A stretch of 64,000 nucleotides of DNA, from contig CAWDOR010000034.1 of the NCBI GenBank assembly GCA_963804045.1, forward strand, positions 124,001 to 188,000. Direction: 5' to 3'. The notes under the pieces were generated by a model that worked only from the letters and a program-made list of their open reading frames with translations, searched no databases and had not been told where the DNA came from. How positions within the stretch are numbered: position 1 is the first letter of the stretch; every line of letters begins with the position of its first letter. The stretch comes from Rhodoblastus sp963804045 (GTDB lineage Bacteria > Pseudomonadota > Alphaproteobacteria > Rhizobiales > Beijerinckiaceae). Positions 56,328 to 64,000 of the stretch are shown in pieces. The translations under genes were made by a program, and so were the position numbers.

Positions 56328-56800
56328 AGTTTGTCCTCCTGGGAGGGAAACAGGCCCAGGAGATCGGGCGTTTCGAAGGGCAAGGCCGGGCGGGCCTGGA
56401 TCGAAATCGGGACTTCTTCGGCGACGCCCGTGGCGTGGCGTTCGAAATAGAGCGTTTCGGCTTCCCGGACATTTTCGCCCAGGCTCAAGCCCTGCAAAAG
56501 CAGGCCCTTGTTCATCAGGCTGATTTCCTTGAGCCTGTCGGCTTCGAAGCCAAAGGCCAGCGCGCCCACTCCATAAACCAGCGATGAAGCCAGCGGATCG
56601 AGATGGAAGACGGCGCTCAACAGGCCGGACACGAGCGCCCAGAGCGTCCAGAGGCCCAAGGCGAGCCAGAGACGGTGACGAATCGCCCAGAAGGGCGTGA
56701 GCAGGAAGGCGAACCGGTCAAAGCCCTGGCGAACGAAAACGGCGTGGTCGCCGGCGTATTGGCCGATGCCCGAGGGCTGGAACACTGAAAACAGGTACAC
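56324..56800 (-). CDS. DUF2628 membrane protein
   Basis: A 158-residue protein with a GTG start and about two membrane segments around RLWLALGLWTLWALVSGLL and LASSLVYGVGALAFGFEA. The N-terminal DHAVFVRQGFDRFAFLLTPFWAI is the DUF2628 signature. It sits between hisB and hisH, a position common in Rhizobiales, so it may only be transcriptionally linked to histidine synthesis. Function unknown. Confidence 0.85.
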   Translation of the reverse strand: MYLFSVFQPSGIGQYAGDHAVFVRQGFDRFAFLLTPFWAIRHRLWLALGLWTLWALVSGLLSAVFHLDPLASSLVYGVGALAFGFEADRLKEISLMNKGLLLQGLSLGENVREAETLYFERHATGVAEEVPISIQARPALPFETPDLLGLFPSQEDKL

Positions 56801-56815
56801 TTTCGCTTCGCTCGC

Positions 56816-57406
56816 TCAGAGCGCTCCCTTGGTCGAGGGAATTTTATCGGCTTGCCGCGGGTCGATGGCCAGCGCGCGACCGAGCGCCCGCGCCACGCCC
56901 TTGAAGCAGGTTTCGGCGATATGGTGATTGTTCACGCCATAAAGCGTTTCGATATGCAGGGTAATCCCCGCATTTTGGGCGAAAGCCTGGAAGAATTCGC
57001 GCACGAGCTCGGTATCGAATTCGCCCAGCTTGGCGTTGGAAAACTGGCTACGGAACACGAGAAACGGCCGCCCCGACACGTCCACGGCGACGCGTGTAAG
57101 CGTTTCGTCCATGGGCAGGTGGGCGTCGGCATAGCGGACGATGCCGCGCAGATCGCCCGCCGCCTTGCGCAGGGCCTGGCCGAGGGCAATGCCCACGTCC
57201 TCGACCGTATGGTGCTGATCGATATGTAGATCGCCCTTCGCGTCGATTTCGATATCCATCAGCGAATGGCGCGCCAATTGATCGAGCATATGGTCGAAAA
57301 AACCAATGCCGGTCGATATTTTGCTCAAACCGGCGCCGTCAATCGCGATTTTGACGGAAATATCGGTTTCCTTGGTGGTGCGCTTGATTTCGGCCTGGCG
57401 CGTCAT
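56816..57406 (-). CDS. hisB: imidazoleglycerol-phosphate dehydratase
   Basis: Sixth step of histidine synthesis; monofunctional form of 196 residues without the phosphatase domain. Metal-binding motifs FFDHMLDQLARHS, DLHIDQHHTVEDVG and YGVNNHHIAETCFKGVARAL are present. First gene of the his run; divergent from hslV with a repeat-bearing region between. Confidence 0.96.
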   Translation of the reverse strand: MTRQAEIKRTTKETDISVKIAIDGAGLSKISTGIGFFDHMLDQLARHSLMDIEIDAKGDLHIDQHHTVEDVGIALGQALRKAAGDLRGIVRYADAHLPMDETLTRVAVDVSGRPFLVFRSQFSNAKLGEFDTELVREFFQAFAQNAGITLHIETLYGVNNHHIAETCFKGVARALGRALAIDPRQADKIPSTKGAL

Positions 57407-57457
57407 GGTCTTGTCCTTAAGCCCTCGGGCAGGGCGTCTTTAGCAAATGGTCGGCCA

Positions 57458-57515
57458 AGACGCCACTCTCTCATATAGAGACGCCACTCTCTCGTATTGG
57501 CGCCACTGTCTTACC
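57458..57515. repeat. tandem ~21-base repeats between hisB and hslV
   Basis: AGACGCCACTCTCTCATAT (57458-57476) and AGACGCCACTCTCTCGTAT (57479-57497) differ at one base and start 21 bases apart; a third weaker copy (GCGCCACTGTCTTAC) follows from about 57500. The region carries the divergent hisB and hslVU promoters, so these could be operator half-sites. No known regulator motif was recognised. Confidence 0.6.
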
Positions 57516-57618
57516 ATGGGGGCTTGCAAGCTCCGCGCCGGCGCAATAGATGCGCAGGCAGAGCGCAGCTTGCATCGGAGTGGCACATTCATGGCGGAAT
57601 TCGACCAACCCACCCTCC

Positions 57619-58161
57619 ATGCATGCGACCACCATAATCCTTGTGCGCAAGGGCGGCAAAACCGTCATCGCCGGCGATGGTCAGGTCAGCCTTGGCCAAA
57701 CGGTCATCAAGGGTAATGCGCGAAAAGTTCGCCGCCTCGGCAAGGGGCAGGTGATCGTCGGTTTTGCCGGCGCCACCGCAGACGCCTTCACACTTTGCGA
57801 GCGGCTGGAAGCCAAGCTTGAGCAATATCCCGGGCATCTGCTGCGCGCCTGCGTCGAATTGGCCAAGGATTGGCGCACCGACCGCTATCTGCGTCGGCTG
57901 GAGGCGATGATGCTGGTGGCGGACAAGACCAGCGCATTGGTCCTGACTGGCAATGGCGACGTGCTTGAGCCTGAGGGCCATGAGTCCGGCGCGGTGATGG
58001 GCATTGGCTCCGGGGGCAATTACGCCCTGGCGGCGGGCCGCGCCCTGCTCGATACGGACATGGACGCCGAAACCATCGCGCGTCGCGCCTTGCTGATCGC
58101 CGCCGAGATTTGCGTCTACACCAATACCAATCTTGTCGTCGAAAGCCTCAATTCGCTTTGA
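57619..58161 (+). CDS. hslV: ATP-dependent protease peptidase HslV, start region altered
   Basis: Threonine peptidase of the HslUV (ClpYQ) protease. The mature N-terminus TTIILVRKGGKTVIAGDGQVS and downstream GFAGATADAFTL are typical. The visible frame begins at an ATG (57619) with no ribosome-binding site. A better-placed ATG at 57591, preceded by GGAG, encodes MAEFDQPTLHA and would run straight into TTIILV if the doubled CATG at 57618-57625 were single; that would give 188 residues with the propeptide usual in alphaproteobacteria. Probably a four-base duplication or an assembly error. hslU follows closely. Confidence 0.9.
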   Translation: MHATTIILVRKGGKTVIAGDGQVSLGQTVIKGNARKVRRLGKGQVIVGFAGATADAFTLCERLEAKLEQYPGHLLRACVELAKDWRTDRYLRRLEAMMLVADKTSALVLTGNGDVLEPEGHESGAVMGIGSGGNYALAAGRALLDTDMDAETIARRALLIAAEICVYTNTNLVVESLNSL

Positions 58162-58186
58162 CGGACCCGAAAACGGATCAAGCTTA

Positions 58187-59488
58187 ATGACCGATTTGTC
58201 GCCTCGCGAAATCGTCTCGGAACTGGATCAATTCATCATCGGCCAGAAAGACGCCAAGCGCGCCGTCGCCATCGCCCTGCGCAATCGCTGGCGCCGTTTG
58301 CGGCTCGAAGGCGTGATGCGCGACGAGGTATTACCGAAAAACATCCTGATGATCGGCCCTACCGGCTGCGGTAAGACCGAGATCGCGCGCCGGTTGGCGC
58401 GCCTGGCCAATGCGCCTTTCCTCAAGGTCGAGGCGACCAAATTCACCGAAGTCGGCTATGTCGGTCGCGATGTCGAGCAGATCATTCGCGATCTCGTCGA
58501 AATCGGCATAGCCCTGGTCAAGGAAACCAAGCGCCGCGACGTCGCCGCGCGAGCGCAACTGGCGGCGGAAGAGCGCATCGTTACAGCGCTGGTCGGCGCT
58601 GGAGCCAGCGCCGCGACGCGCGACGCCTTTCGCAAGAAACTGCGCGACGGCGAAATGGAAGACAAGGAAATCGAGATTGAGCTGACTTCGGCGGCCAATC
58701 CCTCGCTACCCATGTTCGACTTGCCCAATATGCCCGGCGCTTCAATCGGCACGATTTCGTTGGGCGATATTTTCGGCAAGACGTCGCAACCTAAACGCCA
58801 GCGCATGCCGGTCAAGGACGCCTACGCGCCTTTGCGGACCGAGGAGAGTGAAAAACTGCTCGATCAGGAGCAGATCGTTCGGCAGGCGATTCGCGAAGTC
58901 GAAAACAACGGAATCGTTTTCCTCGATGAAATCGACAAGATTTGCGCCCGGGACGGACGGGGCGGAGATGTCTCTCGCGAGGGCGTCCAACGCGATCTGC
59001 TGCCACTGATCGAAGGCACAACGGTCGCCACCAAACACGGCGCGATCAAGACCGACCACATCCTTTTCATCGCTTCCGGGGCCTTTCACGTCTCCAAGCC
59101 GTCCGACCTCCTGCCGGAACTTCAGGGTCGCCTGCCGATCCGTGTCGAACTGTCCTCGCTGGACGAGGAAGATTTCCGGCGCATCCTCACCCAGCCCGAG
59201 GCCAGCCTGGTCAAGCAATATTGCGCCTTGTTGCGGACGGAAGGGGTCGAATTGTCCTTCACCGATGACGCCATAGACGCTTTGGCGCGCGTCGCCGTGC
59301 AGGTGAACGCCCGCGTCGAAAATATCGGGGCGCGGCGTTTGCAGACGGTGATGGAGCGTGTTCTGGACGATGTCAGCTTTGCCGCCGCCGACCATTCCGG
59401 CCAGACGGTGGTCGTTGATGGCGGTTATGTCGAGGCCCAGGTCGGCGACCTCGTCGCAAATGTCGATTTAAGCCGTTATATTTTATAG
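58187..59488 (+). CDS. hslU: HslU unfoldase ATPase
   Basis: AAA+ partner of HslV; 433 residues from the ATG at 58187, 25 bases after the hslV stop. Walker A IGPTGCGKTEIA (residues 56-67), pore motif KFTEVGYVGRDVE, Walker B GIVFLDEIDKI, sensor LQGRLPIRVEL, and the conserved C-terminal VDLSRYIL needed to activate HslV. An earlier in-frame ATG at 58133 overlaps hslV and is less likely. Confidence 0.97.
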   Translation: MTDLSPREIVSELDQFIIGQKDAKRAVAIALRNRWRRLRLEGVMRDEVLPKNILMIGPTGCGKTEIARRLARLANAPFLKVEATKFTEVGYVGRDVEQIIRDLVEIGIALVKETKRRDVAARAQLAAEERIVTALVGAGASAATRDAFRKKLRDGEMEDKEIEIELTSAANPSLPMFDLPNMPGASIGTISLGDIFGKTSQPKRQRMPVKDAYAPLRTEESEKLLDQEQIVRQAIREVENNGIVFLDEIDKICARDGRGGDVSREGVQRDLLPLIEGTTVATKHGAIKTDHILFIASGAFHVSKPSDLLPELQGRLPIRVELSSLDEEDFRRILTQPEASLVKQYCALLRTEGVELSFTDDAIDALARVAVQVNARVENIGARRLQTVMERVLDDVSFAAADHSGQTVVVDGGYVEAQVGDLVANVDLSRYIL

Positions 59489-59664
59489 AGGTTTAGTAAA
59501 ACATCGGCTTTGTTGAAAATGATAACCATTCGATGGCTGACTTAGAGAATTCTGCAGAATCCAATTGCCGAATATTGAAATATGTGGAATCACTAAATTC
59601 GTTGGCGCAGGTTAAGAAAAACTTAACCTCGCGAAAATGTGTCTGTAAGTGTTTGGAGTCGGCC

Positions 59665-60357
59665 ATGATCAAGAATGGCGTCGTCCTGGCGTTCCTGGTT
59701 TTTTTGAGCGCTTTCGGTTTCAGTGGCGCTGCGGAGGCGCATGGATTTTTCGATCTTATTTTTGGCCATGACAGTGCGCCCGCCGCGTCGCAGGTCTATT
59801 TCGCGCCGAGTTCCAAATCGACACATCGGCATAGCGCGCACTCGGCGCGCCACCACGATCGCCGATATGCTCAGCATTGGCGGAAACATAGGCGCGATCA
59901 TTCGAAACTCGCCGCGCATCACAGAAACTTGCTGAAGCAGGCGGTTGTGGCGGCTCTGACAAACCAGGATTCGCCCCCCGTTGCGCGGCCTTGTTGCGGC
60001 AATGCGTCGGAGGCGATCAACCAGATCATCAAGAATGACCCGACTTTGCGGCCCGGCGACGCTTATATGTCGAATGACGGTCTGAAGATTTATGTCGGCG
60101 AGGGCGGGAAGAGCGACTCTTTCGTTTCCATCGATAAAGCGCGCCATATTGGTTCCGGTCTGAAAAATCGGCTCGCGGAAATGACGCGGAGGCCCGGCGC
60201 CGCCACAAAAACTCCGGGCGCGGCGGAAGCCAAGGTCAAGCATGCCCCGCCAGAAACCAAGCTGGTCGCGGCTAATGACAAGCACGCGCCAAAGGAAAAG
60301 CTGGTCCATGGCCCGAACGGGCGGCTCATTCGGTTGGTGGGCGGCTTCGTCAACTGA
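59665..60357 (+). CDS. exported protein of unknown function
   Basis: A 230-residue protein not recognised. The ATG at 59665 has GGAG six bases upstream and a clean signal peptide (GVVLAFLVFLSAFGFSGAAEA). The mature part has a histidine/arginine-rich segment (SAHSARHHDRRYAQHWRKHR), a PCCGNASEA block, and a more ordered region with PTLRPGDAYMSNDGLKIYVG, then a low-complexity Ala/Pro/Lys stretch and a C-terminal GPNGRLIRLVGGFVN. It stands alone between hslU (about 175 bases) and trpS (65 bases). A cell-envelope role is only a guess. Confidence 0.7.
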   Translation: MIKNGVVLAFLVFLSAFGFSGAAEAHGFFDLIFGHDSAPAASQVYFAPSSKSTHRHSAHSARHHDRRYAQHWRKHRRDHSKLAAHHRNLLKQAVVAALTNQDSPPVARPCCGNASEAINQIIKNDPTLRPGDAYMSNDGLKIYVGEGGKSDSFVSIDKARHIGSGLKNRLAEMTRRPGAATKTPGAAEAKVKHAPPETKLVAANDKHAPKEKLVHGPNGRLIRLVGGFVN

Positions 60358-60422
60358 ACGCCCCTTGCCAGAGTGGTCATCGAAAGCCATAAGACCGCAG
60401 ACCCTCAATCCTGCGATCTGCG

Positions 60423-61458
60423 ATGACGAACTTCCCTGAACGCGTTTTTTCCGGCATTCAGCCGACAGGCAATCTGCATCTGGGCAATTATCTCGGGGCG
60501 ATCGTCAAATTCGTGGCGCTGCAAAAGACGCATGAATGCCTGTTCTGCGTCGTCGATCTGCACGCCATCACCGTGCCGCAGCCGCCAGCGGAACTGCTTC
60601 GGGCGATCCGCAGGATCGCCGCAGCCTATGTGGCTTCCGGCGTCGATCCCGTCAAAAACATCATATTCAACCAAAGTCAGGTGGCCGAACACGCCGAATT
60701 GGCCTGGGTGTTCAATTGCGTCGCCCGGATCGGTTGGCTCAACCGCATGACCCAGTTCAAGGAAAAGGCCGGCAAGGACCGTGAAAACGCCTCCATCGGC
60801 CTGTTCGCCTATCCGACGTTGATGGCCGCCGATATTCTGCTCTATCGCGCCACCCATGTTCCCGTTGGCGAGGATCAAAAGCAGCATATCGAACTGGCCC
60901 GCGACATAGCGCAGAAATTCAACAATGATTTCGCCGAATCGATCGCCGCCAACGGCCATGAAGGCGGATTTTTCCCCTTGCCCGAGCCCCTGATCCAGGG
61001 GCCGGCGGCGCGGGTCATGAGTTTGCGCGACGGGACGAAAAAAATGTCGAAATCCGATCCGTCGGAATTTTCGCGCATCAGCCTCGCCGACGATGCGGAG
61101 GCCATCGCGCAGAAGATCCGCAAGGCCAAGACCGATCCAGAGCCTTTGCCGAGCGAAATCGAAGGCCTGAAGGGCCGGCCCGAGGCGGAAAATCTGATCG
61201 GCATTTTCGCCGCTCTGGCCGATTGCCCGCAACAGGACGTGTTGCGGGATTTTGGCGGGGCGCAGTTTTCCGCCTTTAAACAGGCCTTGGTCGAACTTGC
61301 CGTCGCCAAATTCGGCGCCCATCGGCGCGGAAATGCGTCGGCTTGAAGCCGATCCGAGCTATATAGACGGAATTCTCCGCGACGGCAGCGCCCGCGCCCG
61401 GGAAATCGCCCGGCCAATCATGGGTCAGGTGAAGGATATTCTTGGGCTTTTGCGCTGA
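60423..61458 (+). CDS. trpS: tryptophanyl-tRNA synthetase, frameshifted near 61312
   Basis: Class I synthetase for tRNA-Trp. GIQPTGNLHLGNYLGA has the HIGH-type motif (HLGN) and KKMSKSDPSEFSRI the KMSKS loop. After LAVAKFG the frame is lost and the ORF ends at 61346; in another frame APIGAEMRRLEADPSYIDGI and the normal end VKDILGLLR follow to 61458. Dropping one base in AAATTCGGCGCCC (about 61308-61320) joins them as 344 residues, the usual length. The gene is essential in most bacteria, so a consensus error is likely. Confidence 0.92.
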
Positions 61459-61560
61459 CTTGCACGAAATGCCTCGTCGGCCCCTTCCCTCGTGGCGCCA
61501 GAGCCCTATTTTAGCATGATCCCATCTCCGGCCTTGAACCGGACGATCCAGGAGGCAAGC

Positions 61561-62118
61561 ATGTTCATTCAGACTGAGACGACGCCCAATCCCGCGACCC
61601 TGAAATTCCTCCCCGGCGCCCAAGTTGCTGGCGACGGCGTGTGGGACTTGCGCTCGGTGGACGAGGCCAATGTCTCGCCATTGGCTTTGGCGCTATTTTC
61701 CATCCAGGGCGTCAGCGGCGTATTTCTTGGCTCCGATTTCATTTCGGTGACCAAGTCCGACGGCGATTGGCAGAATCTGAAGCCCGCCATCCTCGGCGCC
61801 ATCATGGAGCATTTTGTTTCGGGCAAACGGGTTCTGTCGCCGGACGCTGGCGCCAATCAAACCGATACCGAGCACTTCGCCGAGGAAGACGCCGAAACGG
61901 TCGCGGCGATCAAGGATTTGCTGGAAACCAGGGTTCGCCCCGCCGTCGCCGGCGATGGCGGCGACATTATCTTTCGCAGCTTTAAGGATGGCGTCGTCTA
62001 TTTGCAGATGAAGGGCGCCTGCTCCGGCTGCCCCTCCTCGACGGCGACGCTGAAGCGTGGCGTTCAAAATCTGCTTTGCCATTTCCTGCCGCAGGTCAAA
62101 TCGGTCGAACAGGTTTAA
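61561..62118 (+). CDS. nfuA: NfuA-type Fe-S cluster carrier
   Basis: Scaffold/carrier for 4Fe-4S clusters, 185 residues. The N-terminal Nfu_N domain starts MFIQTETTPNPATLKFLPG; the C-terminal NifU-like domain has the cluster cysteines Cys154 and Cys157 in MKGACSGCPSS. AGGAGG precedes the ATG. The order nfuA-tsaB-rimI-plsC is standard. Intact. Confidence 0.95.
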   Translation: MFIQTETTPNPATLKFLPGAQVAGDGVWDLRSVDEANVSPLALALFSIQGVSGVFLGSDFISVTKSDGDWQNLKPAILGAIMEHFVSGKRVLSPDAGANQTDTEHFAEEDAETVAAIKDLLETRVRPAVAGDGGDIIFRSFKDGVVYLQMKGACSGCPSSTATLKRGVQNLLCHFLPQVKSVEQV

Positions 62119-62146
62119 TTATCAGAAGACTGACAGCGATCTGCTT

Positions 62147-62830
62147 ATGCGCGTTCTCGCCATCGATACTTCGCTACCGGCCGTTTCCGTCTGCGTCTAT
62201 GACGGGGAGACGCGGCTGGCTATCGCCAGTGAAACCCTGCCCATGGAGCGGGGCCACGCCGAGGCCTTGATGCCGCTGATCGAAAAGACCATGTCTCGAG
62301 TTGCAGGCGGATTCGCGTCGATTGGGCGCGTGGCGGTGACGGTCGGGCCGGGATCGTTCACCGGAATTCGTATTGGCGTCGCCGCCGCGCGGGGCGTTGC
62401 TCTGGCTTGCGGGGTTGACGCTGTCGGCGTTTCGACGCTGTCGGCGCTCGCCACGCCTTTGCTGTTTGCCGAGAGCGAAACGATCATCGCGGCGGCGATC
62501 GACGCCCGCCATGGCCATGTCTTTTTTTCCGCCTATGGCTCGGGGGGGCGCATTCTTGCCTCGCCGCGCCTGCTTTCCTTGCGCGACGCCTGCCGTTTGT
62601 TGGGCGCCGGGCAGGTGACCGCCATTGGTTCGGGCGCGGCGCTGCTTCAAGCTGAGGCCAGGAGTCTGGGGCAGGAGATTTCTGTGGCCGGGGCGGCGGA
62701 CTGGCCGGATATTGTCGCCGTCGCTCGGCTCGGTCTCGTCGCGGACCCCGCCGTCGCGCCACCCCGTCCCCTCTATCTGAAGGCCCCCGACGTCACCCCC
62801 TCCGCCAATTCCGCTCTGCCGCGCGCGTAA
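62147..62830 (+). CDS. tsaB: tRNA t6A synthesis protein TsaB
   Basis: Accessory subunit for the universal t6A37 tRNA modification, 227 residues. MRVLAIDTSLPAVSV and VTVGPGSFTGIRIGVAAARG are the family marks. ATG at 62147, 28 bases after nfuA. An in-frame upstream start would overlap nfuA and was rejected. Followed by rimI after seven bases. Confidence 0.94.
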   Translation: MRVLAIDTSLPAVSVCVYDGETRLAIASETLPMERGHAEALMPLIEKTMSRVAGGFASIGRVAVTVGPGSFTGIRIGVAAARGVALACGVDAVGVSTLSALATPLLFAESETIIAAAIDARHGHVFFSAYGSGGRILASPRLLSLRDACRLLGAGQVTAIGSGAALLQAEARSLGQEISVAGAADWPDIVAVARLGLVADPAVAPPRPLYLKAPDVTPSANSALPRA

Positions 62831-62837
62831 AACAGAG

Positions 62838-63321
62838 ATGAAATTTCCCCAACTCCTGCGTCGAAAACCGGAATTTTCAGTTCGTGGGCTTCGCATCGCC
62901 GACGCCGGCGATTGCGCCGTCTTGCATCAAACTGCCTTTGCGCATGCCTGGTCTGTCAATGAATTCGAAGCCTTGCTGGGCGATCGGAGCTGCTCCGGCG
63001 TGGGACTCCAGGGAAAATCTGGATTGGCCGGCTTTCTGCTTTCCCGGATTGCGAGCGATGAGGCGGAAATTTTGACGATCGTCGTCGAGTTCCGCATGGC
63101 GCCGGCTCGGTTGCGCGCAGAAAATGGTGGAAAATCATTGTAGCCAATTGATAGGTCGGGGCGTGACCACGTTGTTTCTGGAGGTCGATTCTGAAAATGC
63201 CGCGGCGCGGGCGCTCTACCGACGCAATGGTTTTGTCGAGGCGGGATTGCGCAAGGCCTATTACGCCAAAGCCGATGGGTGTCGCGGCGACGCCGTGGTC
63301 ATGCGTCGGGATTTTGCCTGA
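62838..63321 (+). CDS. rimI: ribosomal-protein-alanine N-acetyltransferase RimI, frameshifted at 63090
   Basis: GNAT enzyme that acetylates the N-terminus of ribosomal protein S18 and relatives. The first half runs to EAEILTIVVE; the second frame carries GVTTLFLEVDSENAAARALY and RNGFVEAGLRKAYY. Dropping one T from GAGTTC (63087-63092) gives EILTIVVESAWRRLG, the acetyl-CoA-binding strand start, and a 160-residue protein. Even corrected, the acetyl-CoA loop (GCAQKMVENH in place of a typical R-G-x-G-x-A/G pattern) looks divergent, so activity should not be assumed. Confidence 0.85.
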
Positions 63322-63369
63322 GGCTTCCGTCTGTCAAAAATCTGTCACCTCTGGCTCTTATCCGGCGGC

Positions 63370-64000
63370 ATGGCCTATTTTCGCGCGATCCTGCTGATTT
63401 TCGCCTTGCTCGCCTTCTATGTCCTGGGCGTGCCTTTGCAAAGGCTTGCCCGGCAGCGAAAATGGCCGCTCGCCAAAAGCTTTCCGCCCTTTTTTGCGCG
63501 GACGCTTTGTTCGCTTCTGGGCCTTCGCGTGACATTCGATGGCGCCGAACTTGGTCCCAAACCGCGCATGATCGTTTCCAACCATGTGTCGTGGAGCGAT
63601 ATTCTCGTCTATGCGAGCCGGGAAACGCCTTGTTTCGTCGCCAAGAGCGAAGTTTCCGACTGGCCCGTGCTGGGGGCCTTCGCCAAGGCTCAGGATACGA
63701 TTTTCGTTAAACGCGATAGCCGGACCGATGTGCCGCGCGTCAATGCCGCCATGGCCTCCAGGATGAAGGCGGGTGACGATGTCCTATTGTTCGGCGAGGG
63801 CACATCGAGCGACGGCGGCGGCGTTTTGAGTTTCAAACCCTCGCATTTTGCCGCGGCGCGCGATCTGTTGCGCCTTTTTCCGGAAGTCGAAGCGGTTGCG
63901 GTCCAACCGGCCGCCATCGCCTATGTGGCCGCGCGCGGCAAAAAACTCGATGCCGAGGGACGGCGCGCGCTCGCCTGGTTTGGCGACGCCGAGCTCGCGC
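63370..64000 (+). CDS. plsC: 1-acylglycerol-3-phosphate acyltransferase, 5' part
   Basis: Partial gene running off the window end with 210 codons visible. An N-terminal membrane segment (about 5-22) precedes the acyltransferase motif I NHVSWSD (His72 and Asp77, the HX4D pair), a motif II-like IFVKRDSR, and motif III FGEGTSSDG. This matches the PlsC family that acylates lysophosphatidate; some members (OlsA) instead acylate lyso-ornithine lipid, which would complement the OlsB-like gene near the left end. Position after rimI is typical of the general PlsC. Confidence 0.88.
   Translation, partial: MAYFRAILLIFALLAFYVLGVPLQRLARQRKWPLAKSFPPFFARTLCSLLGLRVTFDGAELGPKPRMIVSNHVSWSDILVYASRETPCFVAKSEVSDWPVLGAFAKAQDTIFVKRDSRTDVPRVNAAMASRMKAGDDVLLFGEGTSSDGGGVLSFKPSHFAAARDLLRLFPEVEAVAVQPAAIAYVAARGKKLDAEGRRALAWFGDAELA

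Noticed and set aside
57523..57550. Possible sigma-32 promoter before hslV
   Set aside because: CTTGCAA is present but no convincing -10 element at the right spacing.

Overview
The window is a dense, GC-rich stretch of bacterial core chromosome. It looks like an alphaproteobacterium of the Hyphomicrobiales (Rhizobiales), perhaps near Beijerinckiaceae/Methylocystaceae. That placement is inference. It rests on the mnmE-mnmG-rsmG-parA-parB block with a perfect parS, the holA-lptE-leuS and sppA-ihfB-lapA-trpF-trpB-trpA-accD-folC blocks, hisB-DUF2628-hisH-hisA-hisF-hisE-coaA, nfuA-tsaB-rimI-plsC, the RegB/RegA pair and OlsB. No prophage, insertion sequence, CRISPR array or defence island was seen.

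Layout. 1-5 kb: tRNA-U34 modification enzymes (mnmE partial, mnmG), the 16S methyltransferase rsmG carrying a centromere-like parS inside it, and parAB; this is an origin-proximal block. 5-15.5 kb: olsB-type acyltransferase, hybrid histidine kinase, YifB/ComM ATPase, a two-gene ABC transporter with a fused double permease and no binding protein, and mutS. 15.6-24.8 kb: malic enzyme, argG, an unusual TAXI-type membrane-anchored binding protein flanked by a perfect hairpin and a tandem duplication, typA, and the redox two-component system regB-regA. 24.8-31.7 kb: holA, lptE, leuS, YggS, a YkuD L,D-transpeptidase, an OmpR-type regulator and a cyclic-nucleotide-domain protein. 31.7-38.4 kb: the folC-accD-trpABF-lapA-ihfB-sppA block on the minus strand. 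38.4-46.8 kb: YegD-like Hsp70, rpsA, tRNA-Glu, cmk, aroA, and the ccmABCDG cytochrome c maturation genes. 46.9-53.8 kb: aconitase, murein endopeptidase and a second L,D-transpeptidase, SemiSWEET, hrcA, coaA. 53.8-59.5 kb: histidine operon and hslVU. 59.6-64 kb: an exported protein of unknown function, trpS, nfuA, tsaB, rimI, plsC (runs off the end).

The most notable pattern is a set of broken reading frames in genes that are normally essential or highly conserved: rsmG, leuS, folC (twice), trpF, sppA, trpS, rimI, and the start of hslV. Each is repaired by a one-base change (four bases for hslV) that restores family-typical sequence and length. Three of them (rsmG, leuS, rimI) have the same form on the + strand: GAGTTC where GAGTC is needed. 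GAGTC is a GANTC site, the target of the alphaproteobacterial cell-cycle methyltransferase CcrM. Most others are one-base changes in short G/C runs. The simplest reading is modification- and homopolymer-linked consensus error from long-read sequencing, not real gene decay, but this needs the reads.

Genes fit together as housekeeping: chromosome segregation (parABS), translation and tRNA modification, Trp/His/Arg/aromatic synthesis, fatty-acid and folate synthesis, envelope building (olsB, lptE, mepA, L,D-transpeptidases, plsC), respiration (ccm, aconitase, regBA) and proteostasis (hslVU, hrcA, sppA, YegD). No intergenic gap exceeds 300 bases; the largest, about 290 bases between rpsA and tRNA-Glu, should hold the rpsA promoter.
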